Made by a program: the position numbers and the translations under genes. Under the pieces are notes generated by a model. It was not told where the DNA came from. It ran no database searches and saw nothing but the letters and a program-made list of their open reading frames with translations. This document shows positions 16,703-23,509 of a stretch of DNA of 29,262 nt, one piece after another (positions within the stretch are counted from its first letter, which is position 1; each line of letters opens with the position of its first letter). Where the stretch lies: positions 1 to 29,262 of the forward strand of contig NW_027093998.1 in NCBI RefSeq assembly GCF_003171515.1, read 5' to 3'. The DNA is from Pyrenophora tritici-repentis (Eukaryota > Ascomycota > Dothideomycetes > Pleosporales > Pleosporaceae).

Positions 16703-17054
16703 CCCTAACCAATATGATGCGACGGGGCAGCCCTAACCAATATGAGGCGCGGTTCGGACCGCAGAGCAGGAGCTGGCGCTGCACGCAGTGATCAATAGGC
16801 AGACGCCGCTTGTCGTTGTTCTGCCGACTGGTGGAGGCAAGAGCTTGCTGTTTAGCGTGCCGGCTTGCATGGACGACGCTGGGGTGACGGTGATCGTGGT
16901 GCTGCACCGAGCGCTCATTGAGGATGTAGTAGACTAGATGCAGAAGTGCGGCATCAACTGCACGGAGTAGAAGCACGACGAGAGCAGCCCGGCGGCTGTT
17001 GTCGTAGTCAGCGCAGACGCCGCAGGGGACACTACAAGCAACGGCAACTTCTTA
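16703..17054 (+). pseudogene. RecQ-type DNA helicase, 5' fragment
   Basis: Encodes the start of a superfamily 2 helicase core: TAEQELALHAVI, then Walker A VVVLPTGGGKSLLF (about 16810-16850). Similar RecQ-like helicases are common in fungal subtelomeres (telomere-linked helicases); membership here is inferred. Broken by two in-frame TAGs (about 16935 and 16968, the latter where a Trp would fit) and probably by a one-base shift near 16757, since NQYEARFG lies in another frame just upstream. CCCTAACCAATATGA occurs twice in the first 50 bases. The frame is cut at 17054 by an LTR element; NGNFL at the break continues as GYANML beyond it. Confidence 0.8.
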
Positions 17055-17201
17055 TGTTGGAGTGGGTGAACCGTACGCATAGGGAAGAAGTTGAGGATTG
17101 ACTGAGGTTGTATTGTACAAGCTATGGAAAGTTTATGTAGGTGAGTGACCATAAACAGCGCTAGTCTCAGATAGGCATCGTCCCATCACCAAACCGTGAC
17201 A
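17055..17201 (-). repeat. Gag-only element, 3' LTR (147 bp)
   Basis: On the coding strand begins TGTCACGGTTTGGTG and ends CACTCCAACA; reads the same as 18586-18732. The polypurine tract TGGGGGTG lies next to it at 17202-17209. Confidence 0.95.
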
Positions 17202-17221
17202 CACCCCCAGTTGTCACCAAG

Positions 17222-18310
17222 TCAGTGAGTTGGTGATAACTGACCTGTATCCAGCAGATGAACCACGAATGATGTACCACCACTAGGTGGTTGGCCGTCA
17301 TCTACCTGAATCTTGTCTCTATACTGTTGACGTGAAGCCCATTCATTTAGGGCGTCCTTTATTTGCTTCGAAATCTTAGGATCCTTTTGAGCTTGTTCAA
17401 CCTTGCGGACTCCAATAGGTGCTGGTGTCCAGTCTTTTGGTCGACCTGGGTGAAGTGGATTGAGTATCCAGCAGTCGGGTAAAGCGTGTGACAGCCCACA
17501 AACACAAGGTAGGTTTGCAATCCCAAGCTTAGCAGCTGAGGTAGATAGCACACTTGACTCAGTGGCAGTGGTCTGGGCAGCTCGGCGGATGTACTTCGTC
17601 ATCTTTTCGACGTAGGCGGGCAAGCTGAGTAGATTTGTACCGTTTATCTCGTGTTCGTATATCTGATCGAGGCAGGTAGCAGCGTAGTTTGGATAGTGAG
17701 CTTGGCAGGCAATCAGGAAATCCTCCTGAGGCCTGTAGCTAGTTGTCTCTGGTAGGTTGATCGATTGGCATTGAGAAGTGATGTGTATCCAGTCAGCCAT
17801 CCATTCATCGAGTTTCTTTAGGTTGCGTGGAGCGGTCTTCAGATTGGTGTATCTTGCTATCAAGTCGCGACTCCGATCGGCTGTAGAAGGACAGAATTGC
17901 TTCTTGAGAGCGACAAGTCGATCGTACACAGTAGGGAGATCCTGTATTAGGTAGAGATGACGCGTGGCGATAGACCTAGTGATCTCTGTATTTAGCTGCA
18001 CCAGAGCTCTCTCTTGTTTCTGCAGCGTGATCTCGTCGAGTCTCCATTGTTCAACCTCCCATCGGTAGGAATCACGATCCTCAGTGGATAGATCAGAGAG
18101 CTTGGAAGCTCTAGCCTTATAGTCGGTGAGCTGAGGCTTAGGATTGGCAGCCTCTAGGTCAGGCAGGCTCTCCTTTGGTGTATCTGGATTGACGTATTGC
18201 CAGATCTTGTGATCCTTCGCGAAGTCTCTGCAGAGAAAGATCCAGTTGAACCAGTCATCTGGTGTATTAAGGATAACAGTAACTCGAGTTACTGCTGATC
18301 CTGTAGCCAT
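17222..18310 (-). CDS. Gag of the gag-only LTR element
   Basis: A 362-residue protein, intact in this copy. The N-terminal domain has DDWFNWIFLCRDFAKD and IWQYVNPD, the type of tryptophan-containing start seen in copia gags, followed by a helical region (RWEVEQWRLDEITLQKQER, DRLVALKKQFCP) and a knuckle-like CVCGLSHALPDCW near residue 275. The C-terminus is hydrophilic and ends just before the polypurine tract. It should assemble particles that package its own RNA with a helper's enzymes (inference from TR-GAG elements described in plants). Intact gag with identical LTRs suggests recent activity. The right-arm copy has two frame breaks. Confidence 0.85.
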   Translation of the reverse strand: MATGSAVTRVTVILNTPDDWFNWIFLCRDFAKDHKIWQYVNPDTPKESLPDLEAANPKPQLTDYKARASKLSDLSTEDRDSYRWEVEQWRLDEITLQKQERALVQLNTEITRSIATRHLYLIQDLPTVYDRLVALKKQFCPSTADRSRDLIARYTNLKTAPRNLKKLDEWMADWIHITSQCQSINLPETTSYRPQEDFLIACQAHYPNYAATCLDQIYEHEINGTNLLSLPAYVEKMTKYIRRAAQTTATESSVLSTSAAKLGIANLPCVCGLSHALPDCWILNPLHPGRPKDWTPAPIGVRKVEQAQKDPKISKQIKDALNEWASRQQYRDKIQVDDGQPPSGGTSFVVHLLDTGQLSPTH

Positions 18311-18330
18311 TGTGTGCGTAGAACAGACGT

Positions 18331-18548
18331 AGCAATCGTGCGTTATAGTGGACGCGGGGTAATCGAGCGCTGTGGTGGACGCGGGGTAATCGTGCGGCTA
18401 TGAGGGGCCTAGTAATCGAGCGCTGTGGTGGACGCGGGGTAATCGTGCGGCTATGAGGGGCCTAGTAATCGTGCGCTATGAGGGACGCGGTAATCGTGCG
18501 GCTATGAGGGGCCTAGTAATCGTGCGCTATGAGGGACGCGGTAATCGG
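18331..18548 (-). repeat. Minisatellite in the leader of the gag-only element
   Basis: About eight units of 25-27 bp built on GTAATCGTGCG and GTAATCGAGCG cores, alternating GGACGCGG and GGGGCCTA types. It lies between primer site and gag start, where a packaging signal would be expected. Not coding. Confidence 0.85.
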
Positions 18549-18570
18549 GAAATGAGTACAATCAGGATGC

Positions 18571-18585
18571 AGCCGGGCTCATAAC
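18571..18585 (-). other. Primer binding site of the gag-only element
   Basis: Directly after the 5' LTR the minus strand reads GTTATGAGCCCGGCT. Its complement AGCCGGGCTCATAAC has the form of the anticodon arm and loop of initiator tRNA-Met, ending at position 39. This is the half-tRNA primer type of Drosophila copia and Ty5. Confidence 0.65.
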
Positions 18586-18732
18586 TGTTGGAGTGGGTGA
18601 ACCGTACGCATAGGGAAGAAGTTGAGGATTGACTGAGGTTGTATTGTACAAGCTATGGAAAGTTTATGTAGGTGAGTGACCATAAACAGCGCTAGTCTCA
18701 GATAGGCATCGTCCCATCACCAAACCGTGACA
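18586..18732 (-). repeat. Gag-only element, 5' LTR (147 bp)
   Basis: Reads the same as the other LTR of this element; followed on the plus strand by the target duplication TCTTA (18733-18737). Confidence 0.95.
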
Positions 18733-19635
18733 TCTTAGGGTACGCAAATATGCTCAGCGGCAAGGGCTTGTTGCGGCGAGTAGTGGTGGACGAGTGTCAT
18801 CTAGTCATCACATTAAGCGACTGGCGGCCGAAGCTGGCACTGTTAAAGAATCTGCGGCTGCTGCCGTGTCCGATTGTGCTGCTCACAGCAACGCTCCCGC
18901 CGGTGAGAGAGGGCGAGCTGGCAACAAGCATGCTGCTTCCGTGCGCAACATACATCCGGGCGAGCACAGTCTGGCCGAACACGCAGTACTACGTGTCGTG
19001 GTGCGAGCGTGGCAAGGCACAGGAGACGGCGCTAGCAATGTGTCGAAGACAGCAGCAGCTACTGCTCCACAGAGGAGAGAAGGGCGTGGTGTACTGTCGC
19101 AGCAAGCAGCAGTGCGAAGAGCTGGCCGAGGCGCTCAGGTGCGCGTGCTATCACGCTAGCGACATAGAGCGAGTGGAGCGATTGAAGCAGTGGCTGCTAG
19201 ACGGAGGGCTGATCGTGGCTACGTCGGCGCTGGGCACAGGGGTCGACTTCCCGGGGATCATGTACATACTGCACGTAGGGATGCCGTGGAGCATGATCGA
19301 CTATGCACAGGAGAGCGGGCGAGGCGGGCGAGCTGGCGAGAGGGTGGATGCCGTGGTGCTGGTAGAGAAGGGCGAGGTGGAGCGGACGATAAAGCAGAAG
19401 AGCAGCGACTTAGACGTGCAGGCTATAGGGATGTTCATCATTAGCAGCGGGTGTAGACGAGGGCTAATGAGCGGCTACTTGGACGGTAGGCGGGTAGAGT
19501 GCAATGACTTGGAGACGGCTGGGTGCGACCGGTGCGGAGAGGGGGTTCGAGGGTGGCAGGACGAGCAGATGGAGGCGAACGCGGAGTGGCAGCAGGTGCA
19601 GGAGGTGCTAGGATATATAACTTATTGCAACGCTA
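18733..19635 (+). pseudogene. RecQ-type DNA helicase, 3' fragment
   Basis: Continues the helicase after the LTR element. Visible are motif II VVVDECH (DECH box), motif III LLTATLPP, the second RecA-like domain with GVVYCRSKQQCEELAEAL, motif V VATSALGTGVDFPGI and motif VI DYAQESGRGGRAGE, then a Cys-containing segment (ECNDLETAGCDRCGEG) resembling the RecQ zinc-binding region. No stops to 19634. The gene is then cut by a pogo-like element at TA (19634-19635), and the frame runs into that element until 19739. The C-terminus is not found beyond it. The ATG at 18750 is internal. The helicase is non-functional as it stands, since its ATPase core is split. Confidence 0.85.
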
Positions 19636-21478
19636 ACGTGAGCGGCAAGCGAAACGCCCGGGTAAGCGAAACGCCCACCTTCTGCCAAGACCACCTCTCT
19701 CTCTACCTTTTATTTCATGTCTTATCAACCCGATCTTGAAGCGCTTTCTCCTGAAGACAGGATTGTCTTAGCTATTCAAGCAATGAAATCAGACGCGAAT
19801 TTAAGTGATCGACGCGCTGCTGCAACCTATAGTGTTAGTAGAAGAACCCTTCGTGATCGACGCGCTGGAACTACTTCATAACGTGATACCTACGCCAACT
19901 CATCAAGGCTTTAGAGGCATGAAGAGGAGGTAGTTATACAGTATATAAGGAAGCTTGACGCACGAGGTTTTGCCCCTACACTTAGCTACGTACGTGAAAT
20001 GGCCAACCAACTGCTAGCTGCCCGTAGTGGTGGCCAGGTCGGAGAAAAATGGGCTAGAAACCTAGTCAAGCGGAAGCCAGAGATCAAGTCTCAGGTAACT
20101 AGACAGCGCGATTATTAGAGAGTCTTGTGCAGTAATCTAGCTGTTATTAGCCCCTGGTTCGACCTTGTACGTAACGTTAAAGCTTAGTACGGCATCCTAG
20201 ACGAAGATACCTATAACTTTGACGAGACTGGCTTTCAGATGGGTATTAGAGGGTCAGTTAAGGTGGTAATAGCGTCTGAGAGACGTCTTAAACCAATTGG
20301 GGTCCAGCCTAGCGATAGGGAGTGGGCAACCTTGATTGCCGCTATCAACGCAAAGAGCTAGGTTGTCCCACCCTTCTTTATCTTCAAAGCAAAGCACCAC
20401 AATTAGGCCTAGTATCACAACCCTAAGGACTGGAGGATAGGCGTCAGTAATAACGGCTGGACAACGAACGAGCTTGGTCTTGCCTGGTTGTAGCACTTTA
20501 TCCAGCATACAGAGGCAAGGACAGTGGGTAGCCACCGGCTGTTGATTCTTGATGGCCACGAGAGCCACAAGTCGCTCGCTTTCCAGGATCTCTGCGAGGA
20601 AAGCAAGATTATTACTCTCTGTATGCCCCCACACTCGTCGCATATCCTGCAGCCACTTGACGTGGGTTGTTTTGCTCCCTTGAAGCAGGCGTACAAGAAG
20701 GAAATTAATGTCTTAGCAAACAGCCACATCAACTATATCGACAAGAAAGCCTTCCTCGCTGCCTTTGCACAGGTGTTTGAAAAGGCATTTTCAAAGGGAA
20801 ACATTACATCAAGCTTCCGAGCGACTAGTTTAGTCCCAGATAACCTAGAGGTGGTGCTATCGAAGCTTGAAGTGAAGCCTTTCACACCGTCGCTACCTCT
20901 AATAGGGCCTACTACCTAGCAACTAAAAACACTAAGCAGCGCCTAGGAGATAGAGGCCCAAACTACGCTAATTATCAAGAGGATACGTGACTATAAGAGC
21001 TCGTCACCTGATTCTATTATCGAGATGGTGCTACAGTCTAAGAAAGGGTCAACAATTAAGGTACATTCACACACGTTGCTTGAAGCTAGAGTAGCTAGTC
21101 TTGAGCAGGCAAATCAAGCTGTAAGTGAGCGAAGAAAGCGTAAAAAGAAGCGGATCTAGAAAGGTGGGACCCTATCGCAGGCAGAGGCAGAGGAAATAAT
21201 TACCCAGAGAGATGCTGAGACCCAGCTTGAGGTAGAGGAGCGTGAGCAGAGGGTCCGAGCAGGTACTCGTGGAGGGGGTACTCGACGCTGCAAGAGGTGT
21301 AGCGAGACAGGGCATAATAAGCGCACATGTAAGAAAGATGTAGTAGACGTAGAGGACTAATTTAAGCTACTACGCACTCTAAAAGCTTGTTGTGGTGTTA
21401 AGTTATTAATGTGTAGAGTTACAGAGCTGCATAAAGTGTCCGACTCGGTTGCCTAACCGGCTCGGTTGCCGCTCACGT
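19636..21478 (+). mobile_element. Pogo/Fot1-type DNA transposon, decayed (pogo-1, left copy)
   Basis: 1843 bp between TA dinucleotides (19634-19635, 21479-21480). Both ends start ACGTGAGCGGCAA inward, then diverge. Each end nevertheless has two tandem subrepeats at a 17-bp step: AAGCGAAACGCCC twice on the left, GGCAACCGAG(C/T)CGG twice on the right. The transposase gene fills the element but has 11 stops. Inserted in the helicase gene. Length and layout match the central element. Confidence 0.88.
19717..21360 (+). pseudogene. Pogo/Fot1-type DDE transposase with 11 in-frame stops
   Basis: 548 codons in one frame, no frameshift. N-terminal psq-like HTH (DRRAAATYSVSRRTLRDRR), CENP-B/Tc5-type HTH (KLDARGFAP ... 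MANQLLAA), then the DDE core with Asp in YNFDETGF (169), LILDGHESH (279) and LQPLDV (315), giving DD35D. The C-terminus has a basic KRKKKR stretch and a CCHC knuckle CKRCSETGHNKRTC. Internal stops at codons 55 (TAA), 66, 134, 157, 215, 230, 232, 259, 401, 410, 481 (all TAG). Several fall where related proteins have Gln or Trp, as expected from C-to-T change at CpA on either strand. Catalytic Asp residues are kept, but the gene cannot make a full protein. Confidence 0.88.
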
Positions 21479-21480
21479 TA

Positions 21481-21567
21481 ATAATAAACTATTATGCCTG
21501 TGTATAATATCTTGGCTACTACTATCTATCCTACTATCTATATCTTTAATTACCTCTACTCCGCTAT
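21481..21567 (+). other. AT-rich spacer between pogo-1 and the central transposon
   Basis: 87 bases, AT-rich, ending TCTACTCCGCTAT before the TA of the central element. It is repeated in mirror image at 23421-23507. I recognise no gene; removing pogo-1 would leave it in an open frame with the helicase, but the composition is low-complexity. Confidence 0.5.
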
Positions 21568-21569
21568 TA

Positions 21570-21644
21570 ACGTGTTCCACCAGTGAGCCGGCCACCCCAG
21601 TGAGCCGGCCACTTTTTCTTGGCATCGCGAACACCACGTACGAA
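21570..21644 (+). repeat. Left terminal inverted repeat of pogo-2 (75 bp)
   Basis: Begins ACGTGTTCCA and contains CCAGTGAGCCGGCCAC twice at a 17-bp step, ending ACCACGTACGAA. It is the perfect reverse complement of 23344-23418. Confidence 0.95.
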
Positions 21645-23351
21645 ACGTGAAATTACTCTACATCCTCTACAGATCCTTCGTACGACGTAGCTACATCAGA
21701 TTCAGAATCTTCTTCTGTATCTTTCTGACACGTACGAGCGTTGTGTCCAGTCCCTCTACAGTTACCACAGCGCCGTTGAGCTGGTTGGGTCCTTTCCCGA
21801 CTACCTCTACCACCACCCTTCTTAGACGTCGTACAAGCAGTAGAAGCACTTTCAGCTACCTGTAATGCGCCTGCACCAAACTCTATCGTACCATCTGTCT
21901 GAATTCGCCTCCTTTTGCGCCCTCTACGCTTTGTTAACTCTGCTACTTGCTCTTCAAGCTCTCGTACGCGGGCCTTGATAAGGACATTTTCATGTAGCAT
22001 CTCCTCAGCTCCTTTAACAAGCTTAGAGAAGCCTTCTTGGGCACTTGTTGGTGATCGTACGAAGGATTCCCTTACAAGCTTTGATTGCGACCCGAATTCG
22101 TAAGTATTACTTGGTGTTCTGGACTGCCAGGGCGTGTCTGGTAGGGCTGGTGGTGGTGGTGTACGAAGGCGGACCTCAAGGCGATCAAGAACCCTCTGCG
22201 CGTCAAGAGGAACAAGTCCTGCTGCCTCAAAGGCCTTTTTACAGTTCTCGTACGTAAACACGTCGAAAAACGCGTCTTTAAAGGCAGGAAGGAAGCCTTC
22301 TTTGTTGATATGGTAGACGCGTCGGCGTGCCAAGTCTCGTACGCGTTGGGAGTACTTCAACTTCAATGGCGAAAAACATACTACATCAAGTGGCTGAAGT
22401 ATGTGCGATGAATGAGCAGGCATACAGAGGGTTAAAATCTTTCGTACGAGGCAGTAGTCCTTGAAATCCTGGTTGAGATGGCTCTCATGGCCGTCTAAGA
22501 TGAGCAGCCTGTACGATCCCACCTGACGCGACTTTGTATGCTCATCAAAGTGCTTCAACCACTCAAGGCCAAGCTGATTATTTGTCCAGCTATTCTTAGA
22601 TACTGATAGCTTCCAGTCGTACGGTATGGATCCCTCCTCGTACCATGCAGAGATGTGGACGCGTCCCTTGTAGATGATAAAGGGCGGGATTGCGTACCCA
22701 GCAGCGCAGATGCTCTGGATGACCGTGACCCACTCACGATCGCCTGGCTGGATCAGGTTTGGTCTCGTACGACGCTCTGAGCCTGTGACTACTTTCATTG
22801 AGCCAATAACGCCCATCTGGAAGCCTGTCTCATCAAAGTTGTGGATGTCGTCGTCTGCAACCCCATACTCAGCTATTGTGTCTCGTACGAGCGTGAACCA
22901 GGGGCTGATAATCTCTGGGTCTTCCTGGAGTATTCTCTGGCGATCCTTTGCTCGATTGAAAGCTATCTTGAGCTCCTCCGTACGAGACACAAACCGCTCA
23001 GGCCAGTTCTTGCCAATAGGTGTCCCACCACGTATAGCTAACAGCTTATCGGCCATATCTGCTATCTCACAAAGCCGGGGGGCAAATCCTCTCGCGTCTA
23101 GATTAAGGATATATCGAATAATCGTCTGCTCTTCAGTAGCAGTAAGCTTTTGGATTCCAGGTCGTGTTTGGCGTCGATTTGTGATTCCGTGCAGCCGATC
23201 AGAGAGCCGCTGATGTCGTACGCTAAAGGCAGCAGCAGCGCGTCGCAGGGTCTTAAATTGGCCTGAGGTATAGGCCTGAAGCGCAAGATCAATTCTGCCT
23301 TCTTTGTACGACAAGTTAGGTTTGTTTTGAGATGGCATTGTGGTTCGTACG
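21637..23351. other. Fourteen dispersed CGTACG motifs in pogo-2
   Basis: Exact CGTACG at 21637, 21679, 21731, 21963, 22056, 22249, 22338, 22443, 22618, 22766, 22884, 22979, 23217 and 23346, many within TCGTACGA or CTCGTACGAG. The motif is palindromic. About 0.5 copies would be expected by chance in 1849 bases of even composition. Twelve lie in the transposase coding region and one in each TIR. Spacing varies from about 40 to 240 bases. Further near copies (GTACGA, CGTACA, CGTACC) add to the impression. Pogo-1 has one. Confidence 0.85.
21653..23338 (-). CDS. Pogo/Fot1-type DDE transposase, intact
   Basis: 561 residues, no stops or breaks. It cuts and pastes its own element at TA sites in the nucleus. 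Residues about 10-50: psq-type HTH (RRAAAAFSVRHQRLSDRL). About 65-125: CENP-B/Tc5-type HTH (ILNLDARGFAP, FVSRTEELK). DDE domain with Asp169 (HNFDETGF), Asp282 (LILDGHESH) and Asp318 (LQPLDV), a DD35D triad. About 435-480: a Leu/Glu coil (VRELEEQVAELTKRRG) followed by a basic KRRRGR-like patch. C-terminal CCHC knuckle CGNCRGTGHNARTC. The ATG lies 6 bases inside the TIR, so the promoter must be in the TIR or outside the element; the stop is 8 bases from the other TIR. Clear homologue of pogo-1, but well diverged. Confidence 0.93.
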   Translation of the reverse strand: MPSQNKPNLSYKEGRIDLALQAYTSGQFKTLRRAAAAFSVRHQRLSDRLHGITNRRQTRPGIQKLTATEEQTIIRYILNLDARGFAPRLCEIADMADKLLAIRGGTPIGKNWPERFVSRTEELKIAFNRAKDRQRILQEDPEIISPWFTLVRDTIAEYGVADDDIHNFDETGFQMGVIGSMKVVTGSERRTRPNLIQPGDREWVTVIQSICAAGYAIPPFIIYKGRVHISAWYEEGSIPYDWKLSVSKNSWTNNQLGLEWLKHFDEHTKSRQVGSYRLLILDGHESHLNQDFKDYCLVRKILTLCMPAHSSHILQPLDVVCFSPLKLKYSQRVRDLARRRVYHINKEGFLPAFKDAFFDVFTYENCKKAFEAAGLVPLDAQRVLDRLEVRLRTPPPPALPDTPWQSRTPSNTYEFGSQSKLVRESFVRSPTSAQEGFSKLVKGAEEMLHENVLIKARVRELEEQVAELTKRRGRKRRRIQTDGTIEFGAGALQVAESASTACTTSKKGGGRGSRERTQPAQRRCGNCRGTGHNARTCQKDTEEDSESDVATSYEGSVEDVE

Positions 23352-23418
23352 TGGTGTTCGCGATGCCAAGAAAAAGTGGCCGGCTCACTGGGGTGGCCGG
23401 CTCACTGGTGGAACACGT
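23344..23418 (-). repeat. Right terminal inverted repeat of pogo-2 (75 bp)
   Basis: Perfect reverse complement of 21570-21644. It lies directly upstream of the transposase ATG and so probably also carries its promoter. Confidence 0.95.
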
Positions 23419-23509
23419 TAATAGCGGAGTAGAGGTAATTAAAGATATAGATAGTAGGATAGATAGTAGTAGCCAAGATATTATACACAGGCATAATAGT
23501 TTATTATTA

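Larger units (their letters stand above)
17055..18732 (-). mobile_element. Gag-only LTR retrotransposon (TRIM / TR-GAG type)
   Basis: A 1678-bp element with 147-bp LTRs that read as identical (17055-17201, 18586-18732) and the target duplication TCTTA (17050-17054, 18733-18737). Coding strand minus: 5' LTR, primer site, minisatellite leader, one gag gene, polypurine tract, 3' LTR. There is no protease, integrase or reverse transcriptase, and no room for them, so movement must depend on another element. The gag and polypurine tract resemble those of copia-A. It interrupts the helicase gene: removing the element plus one TCTTA restores the helicase frame. Confidence 0.93.
15722..21569 (+). repeat. 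Giant inverted repeat, left arm
   Basis: Pairs base by base with 23419-29262 on the other strand; paired coordinates sum to 44988 near the centre. From centre to edge the arm holds a decayed pogo element, the 3' helicase part, the gag-only LTR element, the 5' helicase part, the LysM gene and satellite. The left limit given is only where the right partner runs out of window. I found six differences, all one-base changes in C or G runs (left positions near 15784, 15986, 16109, 17204, 17618, 17829). None was found from 17831 to 21569. Confidence 0.95.
21570..23418 (-). mobile_element. Intact pogo/Fot1-type DNA transposon at the palindrome centre (pogo-2)
   Basis: 1849 bp with 75-bp perfect terminal inverted repeats and TA on each side (21568-21569, 23419-23420). 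One open transposase gene on the minus strand fills almost the whole interval between the TIRs. It is the only single-copy DNA between the two arms of the giant inverted repeat. The arms are mirror images right up to the TA, so without the element the two arms would meet at one TA on the dyad. Terminal ACGT plus tandem subrepeats recalls Fot1/Tan1/Vader-type fungal elements (from memory). Confidence 0.95.

Noticed and set aside
18794..19444. Frames of 121 and 84 residues inside the helicase
   Set aside because: Out-of-frame shadows of the GC-rich helicase sequence, with Arg/Ala-rich composition and no motif.
20254..20732. Minus-strand ORFs of 129 and 105 residues in pogo-1, repeated at 24256-24734
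   Set aside because: Antisense of the conserved DDE region of the transposase; their duplication only reflects the palindrome.
16935..21159. Reassignment of TAG to an amino acid, because several reading frames contain only TAG stops
   Set aside because: Intact genes in the same window end with TAG (gypsy gag and pol, copia-A pol), and the stops sit in decayed repeats. C-to-T change at CpA explains them.
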